Counted from the stretch's first letter, positions 1-9,626 are shown. The stretch is 64,000 bases of DNA from an uncultured Kordiimonas sp. (GCA_947503625.1 CANNEK010000001.1:1296152-1360151); one strand, 5' to 3'. Translations and numbers: made by a program. The notes: generated by a model from the sequence alone, not told the origin.

Positions 1-456
1 ACTTTGCGCTTCCTCGACACGGCTTGTGGGTGTGTGGTTTGTTTCAGCAAGCTCGCTCAATCGCGCCAGGTCTGACCGTAGATATTTTACCCGGGCCTCA
101 AGACGAAGAATCTGTGACTGGTTTCGTTCAACCGCCAGACGATGATTGCGGCTGTCGATTTCCGCAAGAATATCGCCCTCTTTTACCAGTGTTCCTTCAA
201 CAGCGACCCAACTAACCTGCCCGGTGATCTGCGAAGATATGCGGCTGTCATTTTTGCTGATAACCGTACCCGGCATATAAACCTTGGGTGCCATCAGCTC
301 TGCACTGGCTTCTGCCACCTCGACAAGCGCGGGGGGCTGCTGAGGCTGTTGGGCAGCCACAGTCACGGATATACTACATAAGCCAATCACAACAGCCAAT
401 GAAGAAGACAGCAGTCGCTGCCTCCTTCCGCTCGTTTCTCTATCGTTTTTAAACAT
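1..456 (-). CDS. RND efflux periplasmic adaptor (HlyD/MFP family), 3' end cut by window edge
   Basis: Only the first 152 residues are present; the frame stays open to the left edge. A hydrophobic segment at about residues 14-33 ending in VAA looks like a signal peptide. It is followed by a barrel-sandwich (lipoyl-like) segment: residues around GQVSWVAVEGTLVKEGDILAE read as the typical 'G.V..V.V.EG..VK.GD.LA.ID' adaptor motif. A coiled-coil-like hairpin start (SQILRLEARVKYLRSDL) comes next. Such proteins bridge an inner-membrane RND pump to an outer-membrane channel. The gene begins 39 bases after the RND permease stop, preceded by AGGA. Order is permease then adaptor, the reverse of the common arrangement. 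No outer-membrane factor is visible, but it could lie beyond the edge. Substrate unknown. Confidence 0.85.
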   Translation of the reverse strand, partial: MFKNDRETSGRRQRLLSSSLAVVIGLCSISVTVAAQQPQQPPALVEVAEASAELMAPKVYMPGTVISKNDSRISSQITGQVSWVAVEGTLVKEGDILAEIDSRNHRLAVERNQSQILRLEARVKYLRSDLARLSELAETNHTPTSRVEEAQS

Positions 457-495
457 TTCAGGTCCTCGCAAAGTCATTTTTATTGATTGATCGTT

Positions 496-3400
496 TTATT
501 CAGCCGGATGCAGCTGCCGCGGTCGCCGGGCAAACAGCCGGTTCAGGAAACCATCCTCATCCAGCCGCAGGAGTGCTGGCAACATGACCAGCGTGAAGAT
601 AGTGGAAACACACATACCACCGACAATGGTCGTCGCCATTCCCCGGTATATGTCGCTGCCGGCACCCGGGAACAACACCAGCGGCAACATCCCCATGATA
701 CTGGTTAGCGTACTCATGAAAATGGGTCGCAGACGAAGCGTCAGGGCACGTTCTACCGCTTCATTACGGTTCAATCCTTCATCTTCGCCCTTGCGGGTTT
801 GCGCCACCAGAAGGATCGCGTTATTGACCACAAGACCCAGTAGAATAATGAAGCCAATCATTGTCAGGAGATCGAGCGGCGTAAAGGCAAACAGGTTCAG
901 CAGGTTCAGCGCAAGAACACCTCCAACGGTCGCAAGCGGGATGGTAATCACGACAAACAAGGCATCTTTGGTAGAGCGGAAAAGCCCAGCCAAAATCATA
1001 AACAACAGCCCAAGCGCCAGAACAAAATTGAGCGACAAGGACGTTACCGCACGATCAAGCGCATCAGCGCTCCCGCCGTATGAAATTGTTGCATCAGCAG
1101 GCAGCAGCGGCTTGATTTGGGGCTCCACCTGTTCTTTTAGAATCGCAACCATATCTTCCAGAGCCATACCGTCTGGTTGACTGATATTGAATGTGACTGT
1201 GCGTTTGCGATCAACCCTCTGCACAAAGGTTGGCCCCACGCTTCTCTCGAATGCTACAAGGTCACCAAGCTGAACCGTGCCTCCCAGGGGAGTTGCTATT
1301 AAAGTGCTGCTCAGCAGTTCAGGGTCATTCCAGCCCCTGGCTTTCAGCACCATGTCAACACGGCGTTCGCCATCAAAATGCTCACCGAGCCACAATCCAT
1401 CACCAAGCGATCGAACGATGCGCGCGATATCCCGCCTGGTGAAGCCAACCTCGGCCAACCGCCTGTCATTGGGCAAAATCTTAAGCTCGGGGGAAATCAC
1501 GTTGGGGTCCGGGTTTGGCTGAGCCCGTGAACCAGGAAGCGCCTGGGAGATGAAGCCCATGGTCTGGCGCGTCACTTCCTTCAGTGCATCCAGATCGCGG
1601 GAGTGAATATTCAGCTGAACTGACCCGGCACCGCCGAAACCACCAAACAAATTCCCCTGCTGCCCAAAGGCGAACACATCAGGGAAGCCGACAAGAATTT
1701 CCTCGTTGATTATTTTCTCAAGTTCTTTCACCCGGCCCTGATCTCTGGCGCGAACACCAATGTTGCCACCCTGCCCGTTTGGAAAACTGATAAAATAGTA
1801 GTTCTTCAGGGCGGGCTCTTTCTCACCGTCAAGATAGGGTTGCAATCGTTCGACGATTACGGACGCAATTTCATTGTCTACCGTTTCCAAGTTGGCACCG
1901 GACGGAAACATGATGAAAGCATCAACAGCATCCCGTTTCACCGGTGGCAGATAATTCAGATTGGGCAGCATGGACCAACTAAGCCCAACTGCCCCGACAA
2001 TCAGGCCAACGATCAGACTAACACGCCGAATGGGCGTACCTGTCAGGGTCATAAGTTTGCCGGCAAAAGAACGCGCACGCTGGCCCGCACTCTCGTTCGC
2101 CGGCAGTCTTTTGAGAAGATGCTCGGCTGCAACCGGCAAAACTGTAACCGCCACAACCAGAGAGACCGCCACGCTGACAGCTATTGTAATCGCAAGATCT
2201 GCAAAGAGCTGCCCTTCCGCATCTTTTAAAAACAGAATGGGGACAAAGATTGCCACTGTTGTGATCGTGGAAGCGAGCAATGCGCCCCAAACCTGTTTGG
2301 CCCCCATCAAAGACGCGATTGAAGCTTTCTCACCACGCTCGCGCAACCTCACGATGTTTTCGAGCACAACAATGGCAGCATCAAGCACCATGCCGGTCGC
2401 AAAAGCCATTCCCGCAAGGGATATAACGTTTACTGTTCTGCCAAACAGAGCGAGCATGATTACCGTGGTCAGCAAGCAGACCGGAATTGTAAGGGCAATC
2501 AGAACAGTTGCGCGTAGCTGCCGCAGGAACCACCAAAGCACGCCCACCGCCAGCGCAACCCCAATCATTAGATTCGTGCTGAGAAGGTTGATCGCACGCT
2601 TGATGAATACAGACGGGTCAAATGACTTCTCGATCGCTATGCCCTGCTCTGCAAGAATACCCGCATTCATGGCATCAAGTTCAGTGGTCAATCGATCAAT
2701 GGTCGCCAGAACATTGGCCCCCGAATCGCGGATTACCGGCATGCCAATGGCAGGATTGCCGTTTTGGTACACAACCTGTGTCGCCTCGGGAGGTCCCATA
2801 GAGACCGTTGCAATATCACCAAGTGTAACCGGACTACCGTCTCTCCACTGCAATATCAGAGATCGCAGTTCGTCGGGTTCGTATCGGCCCTGGAAATTCA
2901 AAAGGTAGCGCCGCCTGCCTACATCCATGTAGCCACCGGAGCTATCGACAGTACGGCCAACGCGCTGCGCAATATCGTTGAGGTTTACGCCCAGTTCCGC
3001 AGCCCGGACAGGGTCAAACTCGATCAACAATTGCTGGCCGGTAGCAGCGTTGATCTGCACGTCGGCAACGCCCTCGACTGCCTCAAGGCGCGGCACAACA
3101 TTGTCTTCGATGAACCCGACATACTCCTCCGGGCTCAGAACGCTGTTTTCCCTGAATTGAGTGAAGAGATAAATGAGTGTTTCGCCTTGCGGGTTGCCCC
3201 CATTCATTACAATCTGGGGTCGGTCAGCGTCCGCAGGAAGTGGGGGGAGCCTGTTGAGGCGACTGATAACTTCCAGCAACGTCCTGTCCATGTCACTTTC
3301 GAGTGCAAACTCCAAAGACACCCAACCAAAACTGGGGTTTGAGTATGTACGCATCTCTTCAAGGCCCGGAATACCCTGCATCACCTCTTCAATCGGTTCG

Positions 3401-3591
3401 ACAATTTCAGATTCAATTTCACTGGGGCTTGCTGCCCGCCAGAATGTTTGCACCGCCAGTTGTGGTCGTTCAATTGCCGGAAACAACTGCACAGGCAGCC
3501 GCGTCAGCATCACGACACCCAGCACCAAAGCCATCGCCGCTACAACCATTACCGCCGCCGGATTTTTAAGGCTTTTTTCGGTAAGTTTCAT
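496..3591 (-). CDS. Efflux RND transporter permease (HAE1-like, AcrB superfamily)
   Basis: About 1031 residues, the usual size for proton-driven RND pumps. I chose the ATG giving MKLTEKSLKNP because GAGGA lies 9 bases upstream; upstream in-frame ATGs have worse spacing. Seen: TM1 at about residues 12-33, a large periplasmic loop, the first TM cluster near 335-480, a second periplasmic loop, and a second TM cluster towards the C terminus. The TM4 relay motif reads MVLDAAIVVLEN near 401-412, with one Asp where AcrB has two. The TM10 motif reads VVNNAILLV where AcrB has AKNAIL, so the Lys is Asn; similar NN motifs occur in other RND branches. It forms an operon with the adaptor downstream. Substrate cannot be read from the sequence. 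Confidence 0.95.
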   Translation of the reverse strand: MKLTEKSLKNPAAVMVVAAMALVLGVVMLTRLPVQLFPAIERPQLAVQTFWRAASPSEIESEIVEPIEEVMQGIPGLEEMRTYSNPSFGWVSLEFALESDMDRTLLEVISRLNRLPPLPADADRPQIVMNGGNPQGETLIYLFTQFRENSVLSPEEYVGFIEDNVVPRLEAVEGVADVQINAATGQQLLIEFDPVRAAELGVNLNDIAQRVGRTVDSSGGYMDVGRRRYLLNFQGRYEPDELRSLILQWRDGSPVTLGDIATVSMGPPEATQVVYQNGNPAIGMPVIRDSGANVLATIDRLTTELDAMNAGILAEQGIAIEKSFDPSVFIKRAINLLSTNLMIGVALAVGVLWWFLRQLRATVLIALTIPVCLLTTVIMLALFGRTVNVISLAGMAFATGMVLDAAIVVLENIVRLRERGEKASIASLMGAKQVWGALLASTITTVAIFVPILFLKDAEGQLFADLAITIAVSVAVSLVVAVTVLPVAAEHLLKRLPANESAGQRARSFAGKLMTLTGTPIRRVSLIVGLIVGAVGLSWSMLPNLNYLPPVKRDAVDAFIMFPSGANLETVDNEIASVIVERLQPYLDGEKEPALKNYYFISFPNGQGGNIGVRARDQGRVKELEKIINEEILVGFPDVFAFGQQGNLFGGFGGAGSVQLNIHSRDLDALKEVTRQTMGFISQALPGSRAQPNPDPNVISPELKILPNDRRLAEVGFTRRDIARIVRSLGDGLWLGEHFDGERRVDMVLKARGWNDPELLSSTLIATPLGGTVQLGDLVAFERSVGPTFVQRVDRKRTVTFNISQPDGMALEDMVAILKEQVEPQIKPLLPADATISYGGSADALDRAVTSLSLNFVLALGLLFMILAGLFRSTKDALFVVITIPLATVGGVLALNLLNLFAFTPLDLLTMIGFIILLGLVVNNAILLVAQTRKGEDEGLNRNEAVERALTLRLRPIFMSTLTSIMGMLPLVLFPGAGSDIYRGMATTIVGGMCVSTIFTLVMLPALLRLDEDGFLNRLFARRPRQLHPAE

Positions 3592-3806
3592 TTGTCCCAT
3601 TCCTCGCTGTTCGTGACAATGTAACGTCAAGCGGTATGAGCCCATAAAAACCAGTGACAAAATTTATTGCGACAAAATGTGGGAGGGATGCGACAAGGTG
3701 CGCTTGAAAACTGGCAAGCCCTAAACGCGCTGCAACCATCGTTTACTGTTGGATGGCGACGCGGGTTCAGACCCGGTTATGATATGAAAAGACCGGTGAA
3801 AGGTTG

Positions 3807-4310
3807 CTATTTCCCCCCTTCGTCCGGCTTGGGTTTTACCTTGTACTCTTCAAACTGACCAAGACCACAACTCCCCCAGGTCCGGCCAAAACTGTCCAGA
3901 ATCGTTATGATCTCCGCATTGCAGATCGAGCCGAACGAGTTTGCATAGGCAAAACGCCGCTCTCTCAAAAGGCCGTTGCATTCCTGTGGCAGATTGTTCA
4001 TGAAACCCCGACGCCCGGTCGACTCGAAAAAGATGGTGCGATTATCCAGAATAATCGACTGGCGCAGGCTGCGCATGGGAACGCATGTTTCCACTCTACC
4101 TGTCGCCTCATACTTTTCAAGTATCCTAGCACGGCGCTCATCCGCACGCCTTTGCATGCGACTTTTCGGTTTGGCTTGGCTGGCCTCGGCTTCGGTAGTC
4201 TCCGGCGACTCATCCTGAGCGTACGCTGTTGGCAGAGCCACAGCGGCTATCAGAAGCAGCGTCGAAAATACTCGCTTGTACAGCACGGCCATTCCCGGTT
4301 TCCAACTCAT
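3807..4310 (-). CDS. Exported hypothetical protein, DUF6491-like
   Basis: A 167-residue protein with a signal peptide: Lys/Arg near residue 12, a hydrophobic core, and a probable cut after AYA near residue 31. An Ala/Glu/Lys/Arg-rich linker follows (about 32-70). The mature core carries Cys at 76, a pattern of the form 'R.S.ILD..TI.F', then 'NNLPQECNGL' and 'ICNAEIITILD'. This resembles the small alphaproteobacterial DUF6491 family (Cys-Ile-pattern, NRLP..C, C..D.I..L), whose function is not known to me. Three cysteines in the mature part could form disulfides. A start six codons later (MAVLYKR) is possible. It stands alone on this strand. Confidence 0.55.
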   Translation of the reverse strand: MSWKPGMAVLYKRVFSTLLLIAAVALPTAYAQDESPETTEAEASQAKPKSRMQRRADERRARILEKYEATGRVETCVPMRSLRQSIILDNRTIFFESTGRRGFMNNLPQECNGLLRERRFAYANSFGSICNAEIITILDSFGRTWGSCGLGQFEEYKVKPKPDEGGK

Positions 4311-4397
4311 AATGCCTTACTTAGCCCCGAATGCATGAACGGAAGCTGAACGTTGGGTTGTACATAAATATTGAGATTTTGGATCAAATTCCCTGAT

Positions 4398-4901
4398 CTA
4401 TAGCAAATCAAGCTCGTTCTGCATCAAACCTCTCAGGTATGCGCCGAGGTTTGCAAGAGCGATTTGCTCCTTCTTGCCCATTTTTGTCAAGGTATCATCA
4501 AAAGCAAGCCCATGGACCTGAGCAATCTGTAAAAGATAGGCCACAAATGCATCTGCGCGAGCCAGGATCAGCCATTTGAACGGCGTAACAGGCACACCCA
4601 ATTCAGTGCACCCTTTCCGAAACTCCGCAACCAGATGAGGTAACAGAGTATCCCCGATACGCCTCATACCCATGCAAAAAGCTTCAAATGGCGGTAACGG
4701 CTCGCTGTCATCGTCAGCATCCTGTTGACAAGATGCCACGCGTTCCAGTTCCCGCACCATAACGTCCAGCTCTTTATCAAGACGTTCGGCAAGAGCATCA
4801 CTGGTTTTCTGTTGGGTTGGTGTCAACACCGAGCGACCAGACGCCTCCATGCCCTGAAGACTGGCGCTCAAAAAATCAACGATGGTGGCCTGCTCGAGCA
4901 T
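4398..4901 (-). CDS. Hypothetical protein, unrecognised
   Basis: 167 residues, no signal peptide and no membrane segment. The sequence is mostly helical and acidic in the middle (QQDADDDSEP near residues 60-69), with no motif I recognise. It starts with ATG preceded by AGGA in the spacer (rc: caggaaaaacctATG). The stretch LPHLVAEFRKGCTELGVPVTPFKW suggests a folded helical domain. It lies between an exported DUF6491-like protein and the M1 peptidase, all on the same strand but with gaps of roughly 90 and 200 bases, so co-transcription is uncertain. Codon use looks like that of the neighbours. Confidence 0.6.
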   Translation of the reverse strand: MLEQATIVDFLSASLQGMEASGRSVLTPTQQKTSDALAERLDKELDVMVRELERVASCQQDADDDSEPLPPFEAFCMGMRRIGDTLLPHLVAEFRKGCTELGVPVTPFKWLILARADAFVAYLLQIAQVHGLAFDDTLTKMGKKEQIALANLGAYLRGLMQNELDLL

Positions 4902-5101
4902 AGGTTTTTCCTGTTCGCGAAAGCCAATCTATACAGACAGTCGGGCGGAGAACCAAGTTTTCAGTCCGAACCCTGAAAACCGACATCACTAAGATGGTGG
5001 GCGTGGATCAAAAATCAATGCTCGCCGGACGCGCGCAGCTATCAGGCATGAGAGCGCAACTTCAGTTTGTTGCCTTTCTTCTTCACCAATGCTGCAGCAC
5101 G

Positions 5102-7456
5102 CTACTGCTCGTAGGTTGTGCCCTCACCCGCTTTTTCCATCAGGCTTTTCGTTTGTTTGGATTTAAACAGTTCAAGCCGGGTGCGAACAGGTTTGCGCGG
5201 CCAATGATTATTCTCGATATCCGCGTCAGCCGTCTCCCGATGAGGATCCAGCGTGATTGATTTAATCTCTTTGGAACTGGTCACGAGTTTGATCACTTTG
5301 TTGGGATTGCGGCGCCACAGTTCTGCAGGCCACCTGCGGACTTCACTACTACCGTCAACATATTCAATCTCGACGATCACAGGCATCACGAGGCCGCCCT
5401 TATTGGAAAACTCCAGGAAGTAGAAATTGTCAGACGTCTTCAGGAGCTCACGTTCCCAGTCTGCCAGGCTCTCCACATACTTGGCGTAAGCATCCCTGTC
5501 AGCATCTGTGACGGTATAGGCGTCATTGGCATTGTAAAAGTCCTGAAGCTCGGGACGTTCCAGAACACGACGGCGATCATCTGCATGGCGTTGCTGCACC
5601 AGAGTTTTCCCCGCGTCCATATCCTGTGTGCGCTTGTATTCCATTTCAACGTCAGGATCTTTGGTGTTAACCGTTCCCCACGTTACGCGGTCAAGCGAGA
5701 TATCTACATGGTCGGTAGAATAGAACCAGCCGCGCCAGAACCAATCCAGATCATGGCCGGAAGCATCCTCCATTGTGCGGAAGAAATCCGAAGGATAAGG
5801 GCGCTTGAACATCCAGCGCTGAGCGTAGGTTCTGAAAGCGTGATCAAAGGCTTCACGGCCCATCACAGTTTCTCGCAAAATATTGAAGGCAACAGCCGGT
5901 TTTCTGTAGGCATTTGCCCCGAACTGGATCAGCGACTCCGGGTCAGTCATCACGGGCATCTGGTTTTTACTGATCATAAACGGCACGATGGTTTCGGGTG
6001 ATCCGATGTTGCCGGGCCAGCCTTCTTCCCATTCGCGGTGTGCCAGACCTTGAAGGAAGGTATTGAAGCCCTCATCCATCCAGAACCAGTCGCGCTCTGG
6101 CGTATTTACAATCATGGGGAAGTAGTTATGCCCAACCTCATGGATGATTACCCCGATCAGGCCGTACTTGGCGCCGCGGCTGTATGTTCGCTGACCGGTT
6201 TCCTTGTCTTCGGTCGGGCGGCGCGGGTTAAAGCTCACCATCGGGTATTCCATGCCACTGGTTGCAGCATTGACCGAGATTGCTACCGGGTAGGGATAGG
6301 GGAAAGTATATTTCGAGTAGACTTCAAGCGTATGCGCGATAGCTTCCGTTGAATATTTATCCCAAAGGGGCATACCCTCTTCCGGATAATAGGACATTGC
6401 CATAATGGTACGGCCATCACTTTCCTGATTATACCCCATCGCGTCCCAAACGAACTTGCGAGATGATGCAAAGGCAAAGTCTCGGACGTTCTCCGCTTTG
6501 AAGTTCCAAGTTGATGTGCCTGTAGGTGTCGTGGATTGGTTCGCGAGCGCTTCCTCTCGCGTCACGATTTTCACCGGGCGGTTTGAACCGCGTGCTGTCT
6601 CGAGGCGCTCTCGCTGCGCTGCGGTTAAAACCTGGCGTGCATTCCGAAGTTCCCCGGTCGCCGCAACGATATGGTCGTCCGGAACAGTGATCTCAACTTC
6701 ATACGTCCCAAACTCTGTCTGGAATTCGCCCAGACCATAAAAGGTTCGATTATTCCACGCTTTCACATCTGTGTAGCCGGCAACCCTTGGGTACCACTGG
6801 CCCAGATTATAAATCTTGTTTCCGTCTTTTTCGAAATGATCCCAGCCAGAGCGCTTGATCGGAATTTTTTTCGATTCGATGATATTGTAGGACCAGTCTA
6901 TGCCAAATGTGACGCTGTTGTCCGGGCGCAATGCTTCTGGCAGATCAATTCGCATCATCGTACGCACAATGGAATAAGGTAGAGGATCACCGTCCTCGTC
7001 TGTCACCGCTCTAATTTTGAAACCACCATCGAATTCCTGTCGGTACTTTTCGTGGCGCAATGCCGAGAACGACATGCGGGTCGTCGAATTTGTTGGCTGG
7101 GTCAGGTGATCATCCGAATGTTTGGCGAAACGGTTCTGGTCCAGCCGCACCCATATGTAATCCAGCGCATGAGGGGAATTGTTTCTGTAGGTAATTTCTT
7201 CGGACCCACTGATGCTTTGATTGTCATCATCAAGCGTGACCTTGATTTTATAGTCCGTTTGTTGCTGCCAATAACCAGGGCCGGGTTTTCCCGAAGCGAT
7301 ACGTTGATCATTCGGCGTTGCCAACATCTCGTCCAACTGGCGGAACTTGTCTTCATGGTGTGGCTGTTTCGATTGCTTCACCTGCGCCAAAGCACTCGCG
7401 CTAAGCAGCGCCGCGCCCATAATAAATACAATGCTTTTCGAAAACCCACCGAACAT
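5102..7456 (-). CDS. Exported M1-family zinc metallopeptidase
   Basis: 784 residues. A signal peptide (about 1-24, ending SALAQ) places it in the periplasm or beyond. An M1 N-terminal beta domain runs to about 260. The catalytic domain contains GMEYP at 401-405 (counterpart of the GAMEN exopeptidase loop) and HEVGHN at 439-444 with the third zinc ligand Glu462, i.e. HExxH-18-E. M1 enzymes remove N-terminal residues from peptides; the C-terminal 300 residues are typical of the bacterial secreted M1-like branch with poorly defined substrates. The ATG is preceded by AAGGGG at 8 bases. No partner genes adjoin it. Confidence 0.93.
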   Translation of the reverse strand: MFGGFSKSIVFIMGAALLSASALAQVKQSKQPHHEDKFRQLDEMLATPNDQRIASGKPGPGYWQQQTDYKIKVTLDDDNQSISGSEEITYRNNSPHALDYIWVRLDQNRFAKHSDDHLTQPTNSTTRMSFSALRHEKYRQEFDGGFKIRAVTDEDGDPLPYSIVRTMMRIDLPEALRPDNSVTFGIDWSYNIIESKKIPIKRSGWDHFEKDGNKIYNLGQWYPRVAGYTDVKAWNNRTFYGLGEFQTEFGTYEVEITVPDDHIVAATGELRNARQVLTAAQRERLETARGSNRPVKIVTREEALANQSTTPTGTSTWNFKAENVRDFAFASSRKFVWDAMGYNQESDGRTIMAMSYYPEEGMPLWDKYSTEAIAHTLEVYSKYTFPYPYPVAISVNAATSGMEYPMVSFNPRRPTEDKETGQRTYSRGAKYGLIGVIIHEVGHNYFPMIVNTPERDWFWMDEGFNTFLQGLAHREWEEGWPGNIGSPETIVPFMISKNQMPVMTDPESLIQFGANAYRKPAVAFNILRETVMGREAFDHAFRTYAQRWMFKRPYPSDFFRTMEDASGHDLDWFWRGWFYSTDHVDISLDRVTWGTVNTKDPDVEMEYKRTQDMDAGKTLVQQRHADDRRRVLERPELQDFYNANDAYTVTDADRDAYAKYVESLADWERELLKTSDNFYFLEFSNKGGLVMPVIVEIEYVDGSSEVRRWPAELWRRNPNKVIKLVTSSKEIKSITLDPHRETADADIENNHWPRKPVRTRLELFKSKQTKSLMEKAGEGTTYEQ

Positions 7457-7521
7457 AAACCCATCCCCTTAATGTTTCAGTGCCAACAATTTTTGCCCAA
7501 AGAGGCACCTTCAAGATCGCC

Positions 7522-7550
7522 ACGATAGCCACAGACAACAACTTTGGCAA
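7522..7550 (-). promoter_or_regulatory. Candidate sigma-70-type promoter for the M1 peptidase gene
   Basis: On the minus strand TTGCCA and TATCGT are separated by 17 bases, about 65 bases upstream of the peptidase start. This matches housekeeping promoter spacing, but the -10 box is weak and no transcript data exist. Confidence 0.3.
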
Positions 7551-7895
7551 TTGACGAACCGTCAGAAGCCTAGTGACAATCACATACGCCGCCGAAAATC
7601 ATCAATCTGAAAAAAATGGCTTGTTGTCATTTTTGCGATTGATTATTAATATCACTCATGTTTAAACTCCCTTCATGAGCTTAGGCTGATCGAGAGACGG
7701 CAGTTCATACCAGATGGTGCACCGGTCCTGACAGCGGGGCGCCTGCCAGGTCTTCCTGTTGGCCCGGGACCCTGGATTTCCTATGCCAAGCATATGGAAA
7801 AGGCCGCGCCTTCCCTGGGCGCGGCCTTATATTTGCGGTTCATTAAGACTTATGAAGCTACCCTAAACCGAGGGTCGGGCAATTGAGGTCAGCGG
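7551..7895. other. Gene-free interval with one strong hairpin
   Basis: No credible reading frame lies between the M1 peptidase promoter region and the solute-binding protein gene. The left part is AT-rich; the part from about 7680 is GC-rich and ends in the hairpin annotated separately. I tested it by eye for SRP RNA and tRNA signatures and found none. It may hold a short untranslated RNA or only a long leader. Confidence 0.4.
7800..7828. terminator. Stem-loop, terminator-like
   Basis: An 11-bp perfect stem (AAGGCCGCGCC / GGCGCGGCCTT) with a 7-base loop. Read on the plus strand it is followed by ATATTT; on the minus strand by TTTTCC. Neither T-run is long. It would end a short plus-strand transcript from about 7640-7800 or sit in the leader of the next gene, whose start is 68 bases downstream. 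Confidence 0.45.
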
Positions 7896-8801
7896 ATGAG
7901 ACTCAAGCATGTTTTCATGACGTTCCTCCTGGCAGGAACGATGACTGCGCCCCAAACAGTCTATGCAGGTGAGGTGGAAACACCAAAACTGACATGGCTA
8001 GTGTTGGATTTGCAACCGGCATGGATAAACGATGGCCCCCTGAAGGGCCTCGGGTATGCCCAGACTGTTGAGCGAATGCTGCGCGAGCGTCTTGACGGTT
8101 ACGATCACACGGAAAGGCCAGTTACCAGCGTTACGGTTTATTCAGCTCTACAGAACCGGGATGCCTGTTTTGCAGCTTCGCCATATAAAGGAAAAGACCT
8201 GCAGGAAGAAAAAAAGCAGGGCGTTATCTGGAGCGCTCCAGCATATCTTTATTTCTATCACGGTCTTATCGCAAAACCTGATTCCGTCCAGAAAATCAGG
8301 AAGCATGCTACCAATGGATACGTGAACTTCCGGTCGCTTATCAAAGATGAAAATATTATTGGCGCCTTCGAGGAAGGTCGCTCTTACAGTCGCTGGCTGA
8401 ACGAGGTTTTCGCCGACCCGACGCAGACCAGCAACCTGTTTAAGTCAACCGGCAAAGCTCAGGTAACCCAGAACATGTTCAAATTGCTGGAAGCAGGGCG
8501 GGTCGATTACATTGTTGATTACGTTATCATGCTTAAATACCGCAGTGCATTGACAGGGGCGCCAAGCGACTATGCCTATTTACCCATTGAAGAACACAAA
8601 GGTTTGCTATCGATGGGCAGTATAGCGTGCTCAGACACACTGATAGGCCGTTCTGCCATTAAGGATATCAACAACACATTGCAAACCATCCGGCTTTTGC
8701 CAGAGTTTCGCGATGCGAACAAAAGGTGGCTGATGCCGGAAGGTCAGGAAGAAACCTATTGGCAGAAGTGGGAAACCGAGCTTCTACCCCTGAAGAAATA
8801 G
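7896..8801 (+). CDS. Periplasmic solute-binding-like protein (SBP family 3 fold, TIGR02285-like)
   Basis: 301 residues with a signal peptide (about 1-24, ending VYA). The rest resembles the family of stand-alone transporter substrate-binding domain proteins annotated as TIGR02285: an N-terminal lobe beginning LTWLVLDLQPAW, a central 'SAPAYLYFYHGLIAKPDS' strand-helix passage, and a hinge region with GAFEEGRSYS. No ABC permease or ATPase genes are nearby, so it may work as an orphan sensor or scavenging protein. Cys near residues 55 and 250 could form a disulfide in the periplasm. It is transcribed alone; the neighbouring SDR is convergent. Confidence 0.75.
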   Translation: MRLKHVFMTFLLAGTMTAPQTVYAGEVETPKLTWLVLDLQPAWINDGPLKGLGYAQTVERMLRERLDGYDHTERPVTSVTVYSALQNRDACFAASPYKGKDLQEEKKQGVIWSAPAYLYFYHGLIAKPDSVQKIRKHATNGYVNFRSLIKDENIIGAFEEGRSYSRWLNEVFADPTQTSNLFKSTGKAQVTQNMFKLLEAGRVDYIVDYVIMLKYRSALTGAPSDYAYLPIEEHKGLLSMGSIACSDTLIGRSAIKDINNTLQTIRLLPEFRDANKRWLMPEGQEETYWQKWETELLPLKK

Positions 8802-8858
8802 ACTGCATCAATACCCGATACAGCCTTCCATCTGCTCAACATAAGCGCCGATCGCTTT

Positions 8859-9626
8859 CTACGCCTTGGTAATCGACGCGCCGCCATCCACGAGCATTGA
8901 TGTCCCCGTCACAAAAGACGAATCGTCTGATGCCAGAAAAAGGGCGGCCCGCGCAACTTCGTCCGGGCTTGCCATCCTTTTCAGCGCATGGATACCATTA
9001 ACGAACTCCTGCACCTCTGGGCCCGCTTCAGGCGCATTGGCAAAGTTCATTGGCGTATCTGTACCCCCTGGCAAAAGAGCATTCGCGCGAATATTGTCTG
9101 GCCCCAACTCCACGGCCAGAACCTTTACCAGGCCGAGAATACCAACCTTGCTGGCCGCATAGTCGCCATATCCCGGTACACCAACAGTGTGACCAAGAAA
9201 ACTTGATGTAAAAATGAGCGAGCCTTGCCCCTTTTTTTGCATCTCAGGGATTTGATGCTTTGCCGCCAAAAAATAACTCGTGAGGTTGGTGTCAATAGTG
9301 GTTTTCCATTCTTCAAGTGACATGTCGGCTGTGTTTTTTGCAGCGCCGATAATTCCGGCATTGTTAAAAGCGACATCAAGTCCGCCAAAGTCTTTGACCG
9401 CTTTTTCAACAAGGGCCTCAGCAAACTGCACGTCTTTCACATCACCGGCAAAAGAAACAGCCCGGCCACCTGCATGCTCGATCTCAGAGACCAAATGATC
9501 CAATAGTGTTTGCCTTCGAGCCGTAACAACAACCTTCGCCCCAGCCGCAGCAAAGGCTTTTGCGGCAGCATAGCCAATGCCTGAACTGGCGCCGGTTACA
9601 ATCGCGACTTTATTTTTCAATTTCAT
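8859..9626 (-). CDS. SDR family oxidoreductase
   Basis: 255 residues from the ATG giving MKLKNKVAIVTG, which has GAGGA 8 bases upstream; a longer frame without a ribosome site was not used. Classical short-chain dehydrogenase features are present: the TGASSGIG nucleotide-binding glycine motif near residues 10-17, NNAG near 87, catalytic Ser in the ITSS-like strand (IFTSS), and the YAASK Tyr-Lys pair near 155. The C-terminal VDGG is typical of FabG-like members. Substrate unknown. It follows the pnt operon on the same strand but is separated from it by a terminator-like hairpin. Confidence 0.9.
   Translation of the reverse strand: MKLKNKVAIVTGASSGIGYAAAKAFAAAGAKVVVTARRQTLLDHLVSEIEHAGGRAVSFAGDVKDVQFAEALVEKAVKDFGGLDVAFNNAGIIGAAKNTADMSLEEWKTTIDTNLTSYFLAAKHQIPEMQKKGQGSLIFTSSFLGHTVGVPGYGDYAASKVGILGLVKVLAVELGPDNIRANALLPGGTDTPMNFANAPEAGPEVQEFVNGIHALKRMASPDEVARAALFLASDDSSFVTGTSMLVDGGASITKA

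Noticed and set aside
1961-2908. 315-codon plus-strand frame inside the RND permease gene
   Set aside because: Shadow of the minus-strand gene; Thr/Ser/Arg-rich low-quality sequence without a ribosome site.
7680-7800. Possible 4.5S/SRP RNA (CAGGTC followed by CCTGTTGGCC)
   Set aside because: The conserved GGAAGGAAGCAGCC-type apical loop is missing on both strands.
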